Source: Bifidobacterium saguinibicoloris
Lineage (GTDB): Bacteria > Actinomycetota > Actinomycetes > Actinomycetales > Bifidobacteriaceae
Reading direction: 5' to 3'
NCBI RefSeq assembly: GCF_019331725.1
Contig: NZ_JAHBBF010000001.1
Location: forward strand, 310,001-374,000
DNA: 64,000 bases
Shown: one piece after another, positions 47,185 to 55,709 of the stretch
Layout: each line of letters opens with the position of its first letter
Numbering within the stretch: the first letter of the stretch is position 1
Notes under the pieces: model-generated
What the model was told of the DNA's origin: nothing
The model's input: only the letters and a program-made list of their open reading frames with translations
Databases searched by the model: none
Program-made: the position numbers and the translations under genes

Positions 47185-47865
47185 TCAGCGCGCGTGATGG
47201 TCGATGCGTCGCGCGAACCAGTCGCCGAACGATTGGATGATCTGCACGAGGATGACGCTCAGCACCACGGCGGCGATCATCACGTCGTACTCGTAGCGCT
47301 GGTAGCCGTAGCGGATGGCGATGTCGCCCAGGCCGCCGGCGCCGACGGTGCCGGCCATCGCGGAGTATCCGAACAGGTTGATGAACGTGATGGCCGCGCC
47401 GCGCACCAGGGACGGCAGGCTTTCGACGAGCAGCACCTTGGTGACGATCTGCCAGCCGGTCGCGCCGAAGCTCTGCGCCGCCTCGATGAGGCCGCCGTCC
47501 ACTTCGGCGAGGGACTGCTCTACCATGCGGGCGACGAACGGTGCCGCGGAGATGACGAGCGGCACCATGGCGCCTTCCACGCCGAGCGACGTGCCGACGA
47601 TGAGGCGGGTGAACGGGATGATCGCGACGAGCAGGATGATGAACGGGATGGAACGTCCGATGTTCACGATCCAGCCGAGCACGGTGTTGACGGCCTTCTG
47701 CGGGTGGATGGAGCCTTCGCCGGTGATGGTCAGCAGCACGCCCAGCGGCACGCCGATCACGTAGGCGAGCAGCGTGGATACGCCCGTCATGACGAGCGTG
47801 TCACGCGTGCCTTCGAGCAGCAGCTCGCCGTAGTCGGCGATGAATTGGCTGATGGTCGATCCCAT
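47185..47865 (-). CDS. metI: Methionine-type ABC transporter permease
   Basis: A 226-aa membrane permease with about five helices and the permease loop EAAQSFGATGWQIVTKVLLVESLPSLVRG, typical of MetI. With MetN and MetQ it imports methionine (and possibly D-methionine). It starts 2 nt after the metN stop and is the last gene of the metQ-metN-metI operon. Confidence 0.93.
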   Translation of the reverse strand: MGSTISQFIADYGELLLEGTRDTLVMTGVSTLLAYVIGVPLGVLLTITGEGSIHPQKAVNTVLGWIVNIGRSIPFIILLVAIIPFTRLIVGTSLGVEGAMVPLVISAAPFVARMVEQSLAEVDGGLIEAAQSFGATGWQIVTKVLLVESLPSLVRGAAITFINLFGYSAMAGTVGAGGLGDIAIRYGYQRYEYDVMIAAVVLSVILVQIIQSFGDWFARRIDHHAR

Positions 47866-47867
47866 GG

Positions 47868-48647
47868 TCAGCGCACCTCCCCGTTCTCGTCTTCCTCACG
47901 TCCGTTCTGTTCCTCCGCGCTGGCGATGAGCGTCTTGAGGATGTCGCTCTTCGGGTTGGCGAACAGCTCCGCGGTCTCGCCCATCTCGACGATGTCGCCG
48001 CCGTCGATCATCGCGACGCGGTCGCAGATGTTGCGCGCCACGGAGAGGGAGTGCGTGATGATGACGAGCGTCACGCCGAGTTCGCGGTTGATGCGTCGCA
48101 GCAGGTCAAGGATCTGCACGGTGGTGGTGGAGTCGAGGGCGCTGGTGGCCTCGTCGCACAGCATGATCTTCGGCTCGTTGGCGAGGGCGCGCGCGATGGC
48201 GACGCGCTGCTGCTGGCCGCCGGAGAGCTGGCTCGGATAGCGGTCCCCGTACTCCTCGAGGCCGACGAGCTTGAGGAGGCGTTCGGCGCGCGCGACGCGC
48301 TGCGCCTTCGGCTTGTGCGCGAGCTCCAGCGGGAACGTGATGTTGCGCAGCACGGTGCGCTGCTGGAACAGGTTGAAGTTCTGGAAGATCATGCCGATCT
48401 TCGCGCGCAGGGCCTTGAGCTCCTTGCCGGTGGCGTTGGTGATGTCGACGCCGTCGATGAGGATGCGGCCGCCGGTGGGGCGCTCCAGCAGGTTGATGGT
48501 GCGCACCAGCGTGGATTTGCCGGCGCCGGAGGAGCCGAGGATACCGAACACCTCGCCGTCGTGGATGGTGAAGTCGACGTCGTGCAGCACCTCGTGGGCG
48601 TCCGCACCAACGCCGTAGCTTTTCTTCATATGCTCGAATTGGATCAT
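47868..48647 (-). CDS. metN: Methionine-type ABC transporter ATP-binding protein
   Basis: A 259-aa ATPase with Walker A GSSGAGKST (38-46), Q-loop FQNFNLF, signature LSGGQQQR and Walker B LCDEATSALD. It lacks the C-terminal NIL (methionine-sensing) domain of E. coli MetN (343 aa), so transport is probably not feedback-gated in the same way. AAGGAA precedes the ATG. It sits between metQ and metI. Confidence 0.92.
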   Translation of the reverse strand: MIQFEHMKKSYGVGADAHEVLHDVDFTIHDGEVFGILGSSGAGKSTLVRTINLLERPTGGRILIDGVDITNATGKELKALRAKIGMIFQNFNLFQQRTVLRNITFPLELAHKPKAQRVARAERLLKLVGLEEYGDRYPSQLSGGQQQRVAIARALANEPKIMLCDEATSALDSTTTVQILDLLRRINRELGVTLVIITHSLSVARNICDRVAMIDGGDIVEMGETAELFANPKSDILKTLIASAEEQNGREEDENGEVR

Positions 48648-48779
48648 CGAGTGTTCCTTACCGTATGGTTGTCATGGAATCGGGCCGCATGCCGGAAACG
48701 GCAATGCCGCACGTCGGGCGTGCGCCCGTGCCGTGCGGCATTGTATCGGATGGCATGTCTCGTCCGTGGGCTTTCCGGA

Positions 48780-49619
48780 TCAGAAGACCGGGACGACGGC
48801 GCCCTTGTAGGTGTCGTTGATGTAGTCGCGCACCTCGCTGGAGTTGAGGGCCTTCTTGAGCTCCTTGGTCTTGGCGGTGTTCTCGTTGCCTTCCTTGACG
48901 ACCAGGATGTTCGCGTAGGTCTTGGCGGCGAGGCCGTCGGCCTTCTCGATCTGCAGGGCGTCCTTGGTCACGTCGAAGCCGGCCTGGATGGCGTAGTTGC
49001 CGTTGAGGGCGGCGATGTCCACGTCCTTGATGACGGTCGGGACGACGGCTGCCTCGAGCTCCTTGAACTGCAGGTTCTTCGGGTTGGAGGTGATGTCCTT
49101 CGGCGTGGAGTTGATGTCCTCCGGGTTCTTGAGCTTGATCAGGCCGGCGTCCTGCAGGAGCAGGAGGGCGCGGGCCTCGTTGGTGGCGTCGTTCGGGACG
49201 GCCACGACGGCACCGTCCTGGAGGGCGTCGAGGGACTTGGTCTTGCCCGGGTACAGGCCGAACGGCTCGAAGTGGACGGTCTCGACGGACACCAGGTGGG
49301 TGCCCTTCTCCTTGTTGAAGTTGTCGAGGTAGGGCTTGTGCTGGAAGTAGTTGGCGTCGACCTCGCCATCCTCGGTGGCGGTGTTCGGCTGCACGTAGTC
49401 GGTGAACTCCTTGACCTCGAGCTTGTAGCCGTCCTTCTCGAGCAGCGGCTTGACGGCCTTGTTGAGGATCTCGGCGTGCGGGGTGGGGCTGGCGGCCACG
49501 GTGATGGTCTTGTCGTTCTCCTGGCTGGCGGCGCCGGAGGTGTTGCCGCATCCGGCGAGGCCGAAAGCGGCGAGGGTGACGGCGGCCAGCGCGGCCGCGG
49601 CGGTCTTGGTGAAGCGCAT
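48780..49619 (-). CDS. metQ: Methionine-type ABC transporter substrate-binding lipoprotein (NlpA family)
   Basis: A 279-aa lipoprotein. The signal peptide has a Lys-containing start, a hydrophobic core and a lipobox LAGC, with lipidation at about Cys24. The NlpA body follows with TVAASPTPHAEIL, NYFQHKPYLDNFN and AVPNDATNEARALLLL, all characteristic of MetQ. The frame is open 13 codons upstream, but GAGAGGAA before the ATG at 49619 and the signal peptide fix the start. A -10-like TATAGT lies at 49683-49688. It is the first gene of the operon. Confidence 0.94.
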   Translation of the reverse strand: MRFTKTAAAALAAVTLAAFGLAGCGNTSGAASQENDKTITVAASPTPHAEILNKAVKPLLEKDGYKLEVKEFTDYVQPNTATEDGEVDANYFQHKPYLDNFNKEKGTHLVSVETVHFEPFGLYPGKTKSLDALQDGAVVAVPNDATNEARALLLLQDAGLIKLKNPEDINSTPKDITSNPKNLQFKELEAAVVPTVIKDVDIAALNGNYAIQAGFDVTKDALQIEKADGLAAKTYANILVVKEGNENTAKTKELKKALNSSEVRDYINDTYKGAVVPVF

Positions 49620-49758
49620 GATGTGTTCCTCTCTCATTCGTTCCGTGGTGGACGGCATGTGCCGTCCCCCGACGAAACGCCACTATAGCGGCATGGGAAG
49701 GGGAACCGCGCGGTGTGGTAATCGACGTTGCTTATAGGGCGTGCAAACCACCCGACGG

Positions 49759-49868
49759 CTCGAGACCGGCTCGAGACCGGCTCGAGACCGACGCAAGACC
49801 GGCGCAAGACCGACGCAAGACCGGCGCAGGACCGGCGCAAGACCAGCGCAAGACCGGCGCAGGACTCG
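49759..49868. repeat. Ten tandem copies of an 11-bp unit next to the relA stop
   Basis: The unit CTCGAGACCGG changes to CGCAAGACCGG along the array. The ten copies run without gap to 8 bp short of the relA stop codon. Single-base changes between copies show it is not a recent homogeneous expansion. It lies between the relA 3' end and the metQ promoter. Confidence 0.9.
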
Positions 49869-49875
49869 GCGGAAC

Positions 49876-52206
49876 CTACTTCATCCTGCGCAGACGCGGC
49901 TCGGCGGAGTCCTTTGCGCCGGTGATGCGGTACACGTCGAACACGCCGTCGATCTTGCGCACGGCGGCGAGCAGCGTGTTGAGGTGCTGCGGATCGGCCA
50001 TCTCGAAGCTGAACTGGCTGGTGGCCACACGGTCGGAGCCGGTGGAGATGGATCCGGAGATGATGTTCACGCCGTGGTCGGAGAGCACGCGGGTCACGTC
50101 GGACAGCAGGTTGCGGCGGTCGAGCGCCTCCACCTGGATCTTGACCATGAACACGCCCTTGGTGCTGGTCCATTCCACCTCGACCACGCGTTCCGGCTGG
50201 CGGCGCTGCAGCTCGATCATGTTCTGGCAGTCGGTGCGGTGCACGGAGACGCCCTGGTTGCGGGTGATGAAGCCGATAATCTTGTCGCCGGGCACGGGCA
50301 TGCAGCAGCGGGCGAGCTTGATCCACACGTCGCCCACGCCCTTGACGGACACGCCGGTGGAGCTGTGCGCCTTCTGCCGGCTTTCGACGGGCTTGAGCGG
50401 CAGGACCTCCTGTTCGATCTCCTCGTCCACTTCGTCGGCGCCCGCGTCCTTGACGAGATGCGAGATGACGTTCTGGGTGGAGATCTGTCCGTCGCCGATG
50501 GCGGCGAACAGGCTGTCCGCGTTGGGGAAGTTGAGTTCGTCGGCCACGCCGATGAGCGCTTCGGGGGTGAGCAGCGTGTTGATGGGCAGGCTGCGCTTGC
50601 GCATGGCGCGGGTCAGTTCGTCACGGCCCTCCTCGATGGCCTCGGAGCGGCGTTCCTTGGAGAACCATTGGCGGATCTTGTTGCGTGCCTTGGGGCTTTT
50701 CGCGAAGCTCAGCCAGTCGCGCGAGGGGCCGGCGGTGTCGGATTTGGAGGTGAGGATCTCCACGGTGTCGCCGTTGTCGAGCTTGGTGTCGAGCGGCACG
50801 AGCCGTCCGTTGACGCGGGCGCCCATGGTGCGGTGTCCCACCTCGGTGTGCACCGCGTATGCGAAGTCGATGGGCGTGGCGGCCGCGGGCAGGGAGATGA
50901 TCTTGCCCTTCGGGGTGAACACGTATACTTCGGCGGAGCCGAGGTCCTCCTTGAGGGAGCCGAGGAACTCGTTGGAGTCCGGGGTCTCGCTGGTCCAGTC
51001 GGCGAGCTGCTGGATCCATTTGAGGTTGTCGGCCTCGCTGAGCTCCTGGTTCTCGGAGCCTTCGCGCTTGCGGTCGGACTTGTCCGGCGAGCTCAGCGCA
51101 CGTCCGGCCTGCCCGTTCTCCTTGTACTTCCAGTGCGCGGCGATGCCGAATTCGGCGCGGCGGTGCATGTCCCACGTGCGGATCTGGATCTCCACGGGCT
51201 TGCCGCCGGGACCCACCACGGTGGTGTGCAGGCTCTGGTACATGTTGAGCTTCGGCATGGCGATGTAGTCCTTGAACCGGCCGGGCACCGGGTTCCATCG
51301 CGCGTGCACGGCGCCGAGCGCCGCATAGCAGTCCTGGATGGAGTCGACGATGATGCGAACGCCCACCAGGTCGTAGATGTTGGCGAAATCGTGGCCGCGC
51401 ACGATCATCTTCTGGTAGATGGAGAAGTAGTCCTTCGGGCGGCCGGTCACGTACGCCTTGATGTGCTGGGCGTCGAGGTCCTCGTTGATCTCGGCGAGGA
51501 TCTGCTTGAGGTAGACCTCGCGCTGGCCGGCCCTGCGGGCCACGAGCACGACGATCTCGTTGTAGATCTTCGGGTAGATGACCTTGAAGCTCAGCTCCTC
51601 GAGCTCCGTCTTGATGGCGTTCATGCCGAGCCTGTTGGCGAGCGGCGCGTACACGTCGAGCGTCTCGTGCGCCTTCTTGACGGCGCTGGAGGTCTTCACG
51701 TACCGCCAGGTGCGGGCGTTGTGGACGCGGTCGGCGAGCTTGACGACGAGGACGCGCACGTCGCGACTCATGGCGACGACCATCTTGCGGATGGTCTCGG
51801 CCTGCGCGGAGTCGCCGTATTCCATCTTGGAGAGCTTGGTGACGCCGTCCACCAGGCCGGTGACGGTGTCGCCGAATTCGGCGCGGCATTCATCGAGCGT
51901 GTAGTCGGTGTCCTCCACGGTGTCGTGCAGGAGGCCGGCGGCGACGACCAGCGGCCCCATGCCGAGATCGGCGAGGATCTGCGCCACGGCGAGCGGGTGG
52001 ATGATGTACGGTTCGCCGGATTTGCGGCGTTGCGCGGAATGCTGGATGACCGCACGCCGGTAGGCGCGTTCGAGGATGGTCAGGTCCTCGTCCGGGTGGT
52101 GGACTCGGCAGGCCTGCATGATGGGCAGCAGCGGGTTGATCGGATCCGTGCTGACCTCACACCCGAGCTTTCGTGCGGAATCGAACGTCATGTCACCGTC
52201 CGCCAT
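49876..52206 (-). CDS. relA: Bifunctional (p)ppGpp synthetase/hydrolase
   Basis: A 776-aa Rel enzyme that makes and degrades the stringent-response alarmone. The HD hydrolase domain has HDTVEDT with His94 and Asp95, so hydrolysis should be active. The synthetase domain (about 230-350) has KPKLNMYQSLHTTVVG. TGS (around 410-475, FTPKGKIISLPAAATPIDFAY), helical and C-terminal ACT domains follow. GGGAGG is placed 6 nt before the ATG at 52206. It is downstream of dut, with an 83-bp gap. Confidence 0.95.
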   Translation of the reverse strand: MADGDMTFDSARKLGCEVSTDPINPLLPIMQACRVHHPDEDLTILERAYRRAVIQHSAQRRKSGEPYIIHPLAVAQILADLGMGPLVVAAGLLHDTVEDTDYTLDECRAEFGDTVTGLVDGVTKLSKMEYGDSAQAETIRKMVVAMSRDVRVLVVKLADRVHNARTWRYVKTSSAVKKAHETLDVYAPLANRLGMNAIKTELEELSFKVIYPKIYNEIVVLVARRAGQREVYLKQILAEINEDLDAQHIKAYVTGRPKDYFSIYQKMIVRGHDFANIYDLVGVRIIVDSIQDCYAALGAVHARWNPVPGRFKDYIAMPKLNMYQSLHTTVVGPGGKPVEIQIRTWDMHRRAEFGIAAHWKYKENGQAGRALSSPDKSDRKREGSENQELSEADNLKWIQQLADWTSETPDSNEFLGSLKEDLGSAEVYVFTPKGKIISLPAAATPIDFAYAVHTEVGHRTMGARVNGRLVPLDTKLDNGDTVEILTSKSDTAGPSRDWLSFAKSPKARNKIRQWFSKERRSEAIEEGRDELTRAMRKRSLPINTLLTPEALIGVADELNFPNADSLFAAIGDGQISTQNVISHLVKDAGADEVDEEIEQEVLPLKPVESRQKAHSSTGVSVKGVGDVWIKLARCCMPVPGDKIIGFITRNQGVSVHRTDCQNMIELQRRQPERVVEVEWTSTKGVFMVKIQVEALDRRNLLSDVTRVLSDHGVNIISGSISTGSDRVATSQFSFEMADPQHLNTLLAAVRKIDGVFDVYRITGAKDSAEPRLRRMK

Positions 52207-52289
52207 ATGCCACCTCCCTTGGTCCATGCGCCGCCATGCCGTATGCGGATGCGGGTCGGCGGCGCGTTCTACGCGTATCCTAGCGCGTG

Positions 52290-52771
<482 letters not shown>

Positions 52772-52772
<1 letters not shown>

Positions 52773-53065
52773 CAGGCGGCGCACTCCTGGCACACGGGCT
52801 GGCCGTCGTCGGTCATGTAGGCGAGCTGGCTGCGGTGCTTGACGAGGAAGCATTCGGAGCAGATGAATTCGTCGCCCTGCATGGGGATGACCGTCACGGA
52901 GGAGTCCTCGTTGCTCAGGTCGGCGCCGGGCAGCTCGTAGTCCTCGGCGATGGCGTTCTCATCGTCGTCGATGTCGCTCGAGGAGTTCTGGGAGCCCTTG
53001 CCCAGGGCCTGCAGCGATTCCTCGTCCTCGTCCTTGTTGCGGGGGGAATCATAATCCTGGGCCAT
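52772..53065 (-). CDS. DUF4193 family zinc-ribbon-like protein
   Basis: A 97-aa actinobacterial protein. The first 60 residues are acidic and disordered. The C-terminal third has two CxxC pairs, CSECFLVKHR and CQECAA, that probably bind zinc. The family is usually encoded beside dut, as here. The function is not known. AAAGGA precedes the ATG at 53065. Confidence 0.87.
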
Positions 53066-53218
53066 CGCGCGATCCTTTCTTCTGCGCCGTGGCCGTGGGC
53101 CGCGGCTGGAATGCTGGTTATACTCGCCCATAGGATACACGATTTCAAATACCCGTAAAGTTCGACACGTGGGGCATACTGGAATAAGTAGCAGGATTCA
53201 CAGGAAAGTGGTGCACGC

Positions 53219-54238
53219 ATGCCTGATATTTCGCCACGGGGCGCCCGTCTCGACCATGTCTCCAAGGCGGGCGACCTGGTGTTCGAGGCCGGTGGGGAGC
53301 GTTTCATCGTCACCGTGGACGAGACGTTGGAGCGCGCCATGCTGGAGGCGAAGCAGATCCGTCTCGAGCAGCTGAACGTCCGGCAGCCGAGCGCCGCGGA
53401 CACGCTGCCCATCTCGAAGATCCAGCAGCTGATTCGCGCGGGCGCGGACCCGGCCAAGGTGGCGGAACGTTATGGTCTGGCGGAGGCGCTGGTGCGCCGG
53501 TTCTCCGCGTCCGTGCAGACGGAGAAGCAGTACGCCATCGAGCAGTTCAAGCGCGTGCCGGCGCCGAAGGGCAGCCGGGTGCGCACCGTGGAGGAGCTCA
53601 TCGCCGCCACGTTGGACATGGCGGGCATCGACCGTTCCACGCTCACGTGGGCGGCCACGCGCCGCGGGCATGAGCCGTGGCACATCATCGCGCAGTTCCT
53701 GTCCGCGGGACGCAAGGTGCATGCGGAGTGGACATGGAACATGCATGACAACACGGTGGTGTGCCTCAACGCCGCGGCCCGCAAGCTGCTCGGCGAGCAG
53801 GAGCTGACCCCGAAGGCCGAGGCGTCGTCCGTCTCCCGCGGCGGGGCGTCCCGTGCGGCGGATGCGCCCGCGGCCGCGCCGGCCACGTTCCCCGTCGACC
53901 TGGCGGCCGCCCGGACCGTTCCCGGTCCGGTGCCCGAGCCGTCGCTGCCGCCGATGCGGCCGGACGCCGCGGATGCCGCGCCGCTCTCCCCCGCGGTGAC
54001 CGGCGACATTCCGCTGGCCCGGCCCGTCGTGTCGTTGCCTTCCCCGCAGAGCGCCCCCGCCGCGCCCGCCGCTTCCGTCACGTCCGAAGGGGATGCGGCG
54101 CCCGTTCCGGCCGATGCCGGCGCGGCCCCAGCCGCCGAGACCCCGTCCGAGGGCGACGACCGTCCGCGCAAGGCGCCGAAGCGTCGTTCCGGCCGTTCGG
54201 CCGTGCCCAGTTGGGATGAGATCCTGTTCGGCGAGTGA
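53219..54238 (+). CDS. sepH: SepH-type cell division protein (DUF3071)
   Basis: A 339-aa protein. The N-terminal DUF3071 domain (1-180) has DLVFEAGGERFIVTVDE, an HTH-like ISKIQQLIRAGADPAKVAERYGLAEALVRRF, and a WHIIAQFLSAGRKVHAEW strand. A long Pro/Ala-rich linker leads to a short basic C-terminal segment (RKAPKRRSGRSAVPSWDEILFG). In actinobacteria SepH binds FtsZ and aids assembly of the division ring. The context next to DUF4193-dut and parC is the usual actinobacterial order. Confidence 0.88.
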   Translation: MPDISPRGARLDHVSKAGDLVFEAGGERFIVTVDETLERAMLEAKQIRLEQLNVRQPSAADTLPISKIQQLIRAGADPAKVAERYGLAEALVRRFSASVQTEKQYAIEQFKRVPAPKGSRVRTVEELIAATLDMAGIDRSTLTWAATRRGHEPWHIIAQFLSAGRKVHAEWTWNMHDNTVVCLNAAARKLLGEQELTPKAEASSVSRGGASRAADAPAAAPATFPVDLAAARTVPGPVPEPSLPPMRPDAADAAPLSPAVTGDIPLARPVVSLPSPQSAPAAPAASVTSEGDAAPVPADAGAAPAAETPSEGDDRPRKAPKRRSGRSAVPSWDEILFGE

Positions 54239-54313
54239 GTTCGGCGAGCGGGTTCGATAGGTACGGTCCGTCACGTCACGTGACGCCGTCCGCCGACATG
54301 GTGTCCGCCGTCG

Positions 54314-55591
54314 TCACGCCATGTCGATGAGGCAGGGGATGTCCATTTCCAGCATGGTCTGGGAGCCGTGCACGCTGGGCAGGCGTGTGGCCTTGTCCGA
54401 TTGGGTGCGCGAGTCGACGAGGGTGACGTCGTGCATGGCCTGCACGATGACGTCGCCGAGCATCGGTTCGACGCGTCCGTCCACCGGTCCGAACAGTCCG
54501 TCGGCGATGGCCTCGTCCTTCGTGCGCACCAGTGCGAGCCCGTCCAGCCGGTTCCTCCAGCGTGCGGCGATGTCCGCGGGGTCCGCGCCCCGTTCGGCGT
54601 AGAGCATCAGGGCGCGCGGCTCTCCCCCGACCAGTCTCACGTCCTGCGTGAGCTCCGGCTCGCCGGCGATGTCGATGCGTGATTCCGGCGCCGCCGTGAC
54701 CATGCCGTGGTCGGCGACGATGACGATGAGCGTGCCTTTTGGCGCCTCCCTGCGCAGTTGCGCCAGCCGCGAGTCGATGCGTTCGAACACGCCGATCCAA
54801 CGGTCGGAGTCCCAGCCGTAGGCGTGTCCGGTCTTGTCCGCGTCTCGGATGTAGAGGTAGGCGAGGCCGCCGTCCTTCCGCACGGCCTGCGCGGCGGCCT
54901 GGACGCGTTCGCCCGGCAGCACGTTGGACACGTAGCGGCCGCCCCTCAGCGCCGCCTCGGTGAGCGGGGAGCCGTCGAACTTCGCGAGTCCGGAGCTGAC
55001 GACCGGCACGTCCTGCTCCACGAGACGCTCGAACACGGTGGGTTCGCGCTGCAGGTCGTGCGGGTCCACGATGGTGACGACCCTGCCGGCCGGGTCCTTT
55101 GGCACGAGCGGGTCCTTGAACTGGATGAGCTGCACGAGACGCGAGCCGTCGGGCGCGAGCTGCGTGTAGCCGGCCATGCCGGTCAACCCCGGGCAGGTGC
55201 CGGTGCCGAATGCGGCCATCGCGGCCACGGTGGTGCTGGGCGCGCAGGTGGAGATGGGCCGGGCGTTGGCGGAATCGCGCAGCAGGGACCGCAGGTAGGG
55301 CGCGTGTCCCACGCGCATGGCGAGGTTCCAGAAACCGAGGCCATCGACGAGCACGACGATGGCGGCGCGGGCTTCGGGCAGTCCCAGAGCGCGGCGCAGC
55401 GCCTCCGGATCGTGGTGGACGCGCGTGGCCACCGGATGGCCTATGGCGGCGGAGACGGCAGGAAGCACGGCGGACAGGTGCAGCGCGCCGCCACGCGGGG
55501 CGGGCGTCCCCTCCCCCGGCGTCCAGTCGCCGTATCGCGCGGTCGGGACCAACCGCAGGAGCTCCCTCATGTCCGGTACTTCCACACTCAT
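54314..55591 (-). CDS. Nucleotide pyrophosphatase/alkaline phosphatase-superfamily protein
   Basis: A 425-aa metalloenzyme of the phosphodiesterase (NPP) type. The metal Asp is in VLVDGLGFWN and the nucleophile Thr is in APSTTVAAMAAFGTG. DADKTGHAYG and VADHGMV supply further metal ligands. No signal peptide is seen, so it is probably cytoplasmic. It lies between sepH and parC, as is common in actinobacteria. The substrate is unknown. Confidence 0.87.
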   Translation of the reverse strand: MSVEVPDMRELLRLVPTARYGDWTPGEGTPAPRGGALHLSAVLPAVSAAIGHPVATRVHHDPEALRRALGLPEARAAIVVLVDGLGFWNLAMRVGHAPYLRSLLRDSANARPISTCAPSTTVAAMAAFGTGTCPGLTGMAGYTQLAPDGSRLVQLIQFKDPLVPKDPAGRVVTIVDPHDLQREPTVFERLVEQDVPVVSSGLAKFDGSPLTEAALRGGRYVSNVLPGERVQAAAQAVRKDGGLAYLYIRDADKTGHAYGWDSDRWIGVFERIDSRLAQLRREAPKGTLIVIVADHGMVTAAPESRIDIAGEPELTQDVRLVGGEPRALMLYAERGADPADIAARWRNRLDGLALVRTKDEAIADGLFGPVDGRVEPMLGDVIVQAMHDVTLVDSRTQSDKATRLPSVHGSQTMLEMDIPCLIDMA

Positions 55592-55709
55592 GCCTTCCCA
55601 TAGTAGTAGGAGGACGCCGGCGGGAGGCCACGGGCGGAGGCCGGACGCCCCGGTTGCGGCCGCCTGCTAGGATGATGCGGGTTTCAAGAGCGTCCAGGGA
55701 GTCCGTCAC

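Noticed and set aside
49620..49740. SAM or other methionine riboswitch before metQ
   Set aside because: The predicted leader is only about 60 nt with no stable multi-stem fold, too short for known SAM riboswitch classes.
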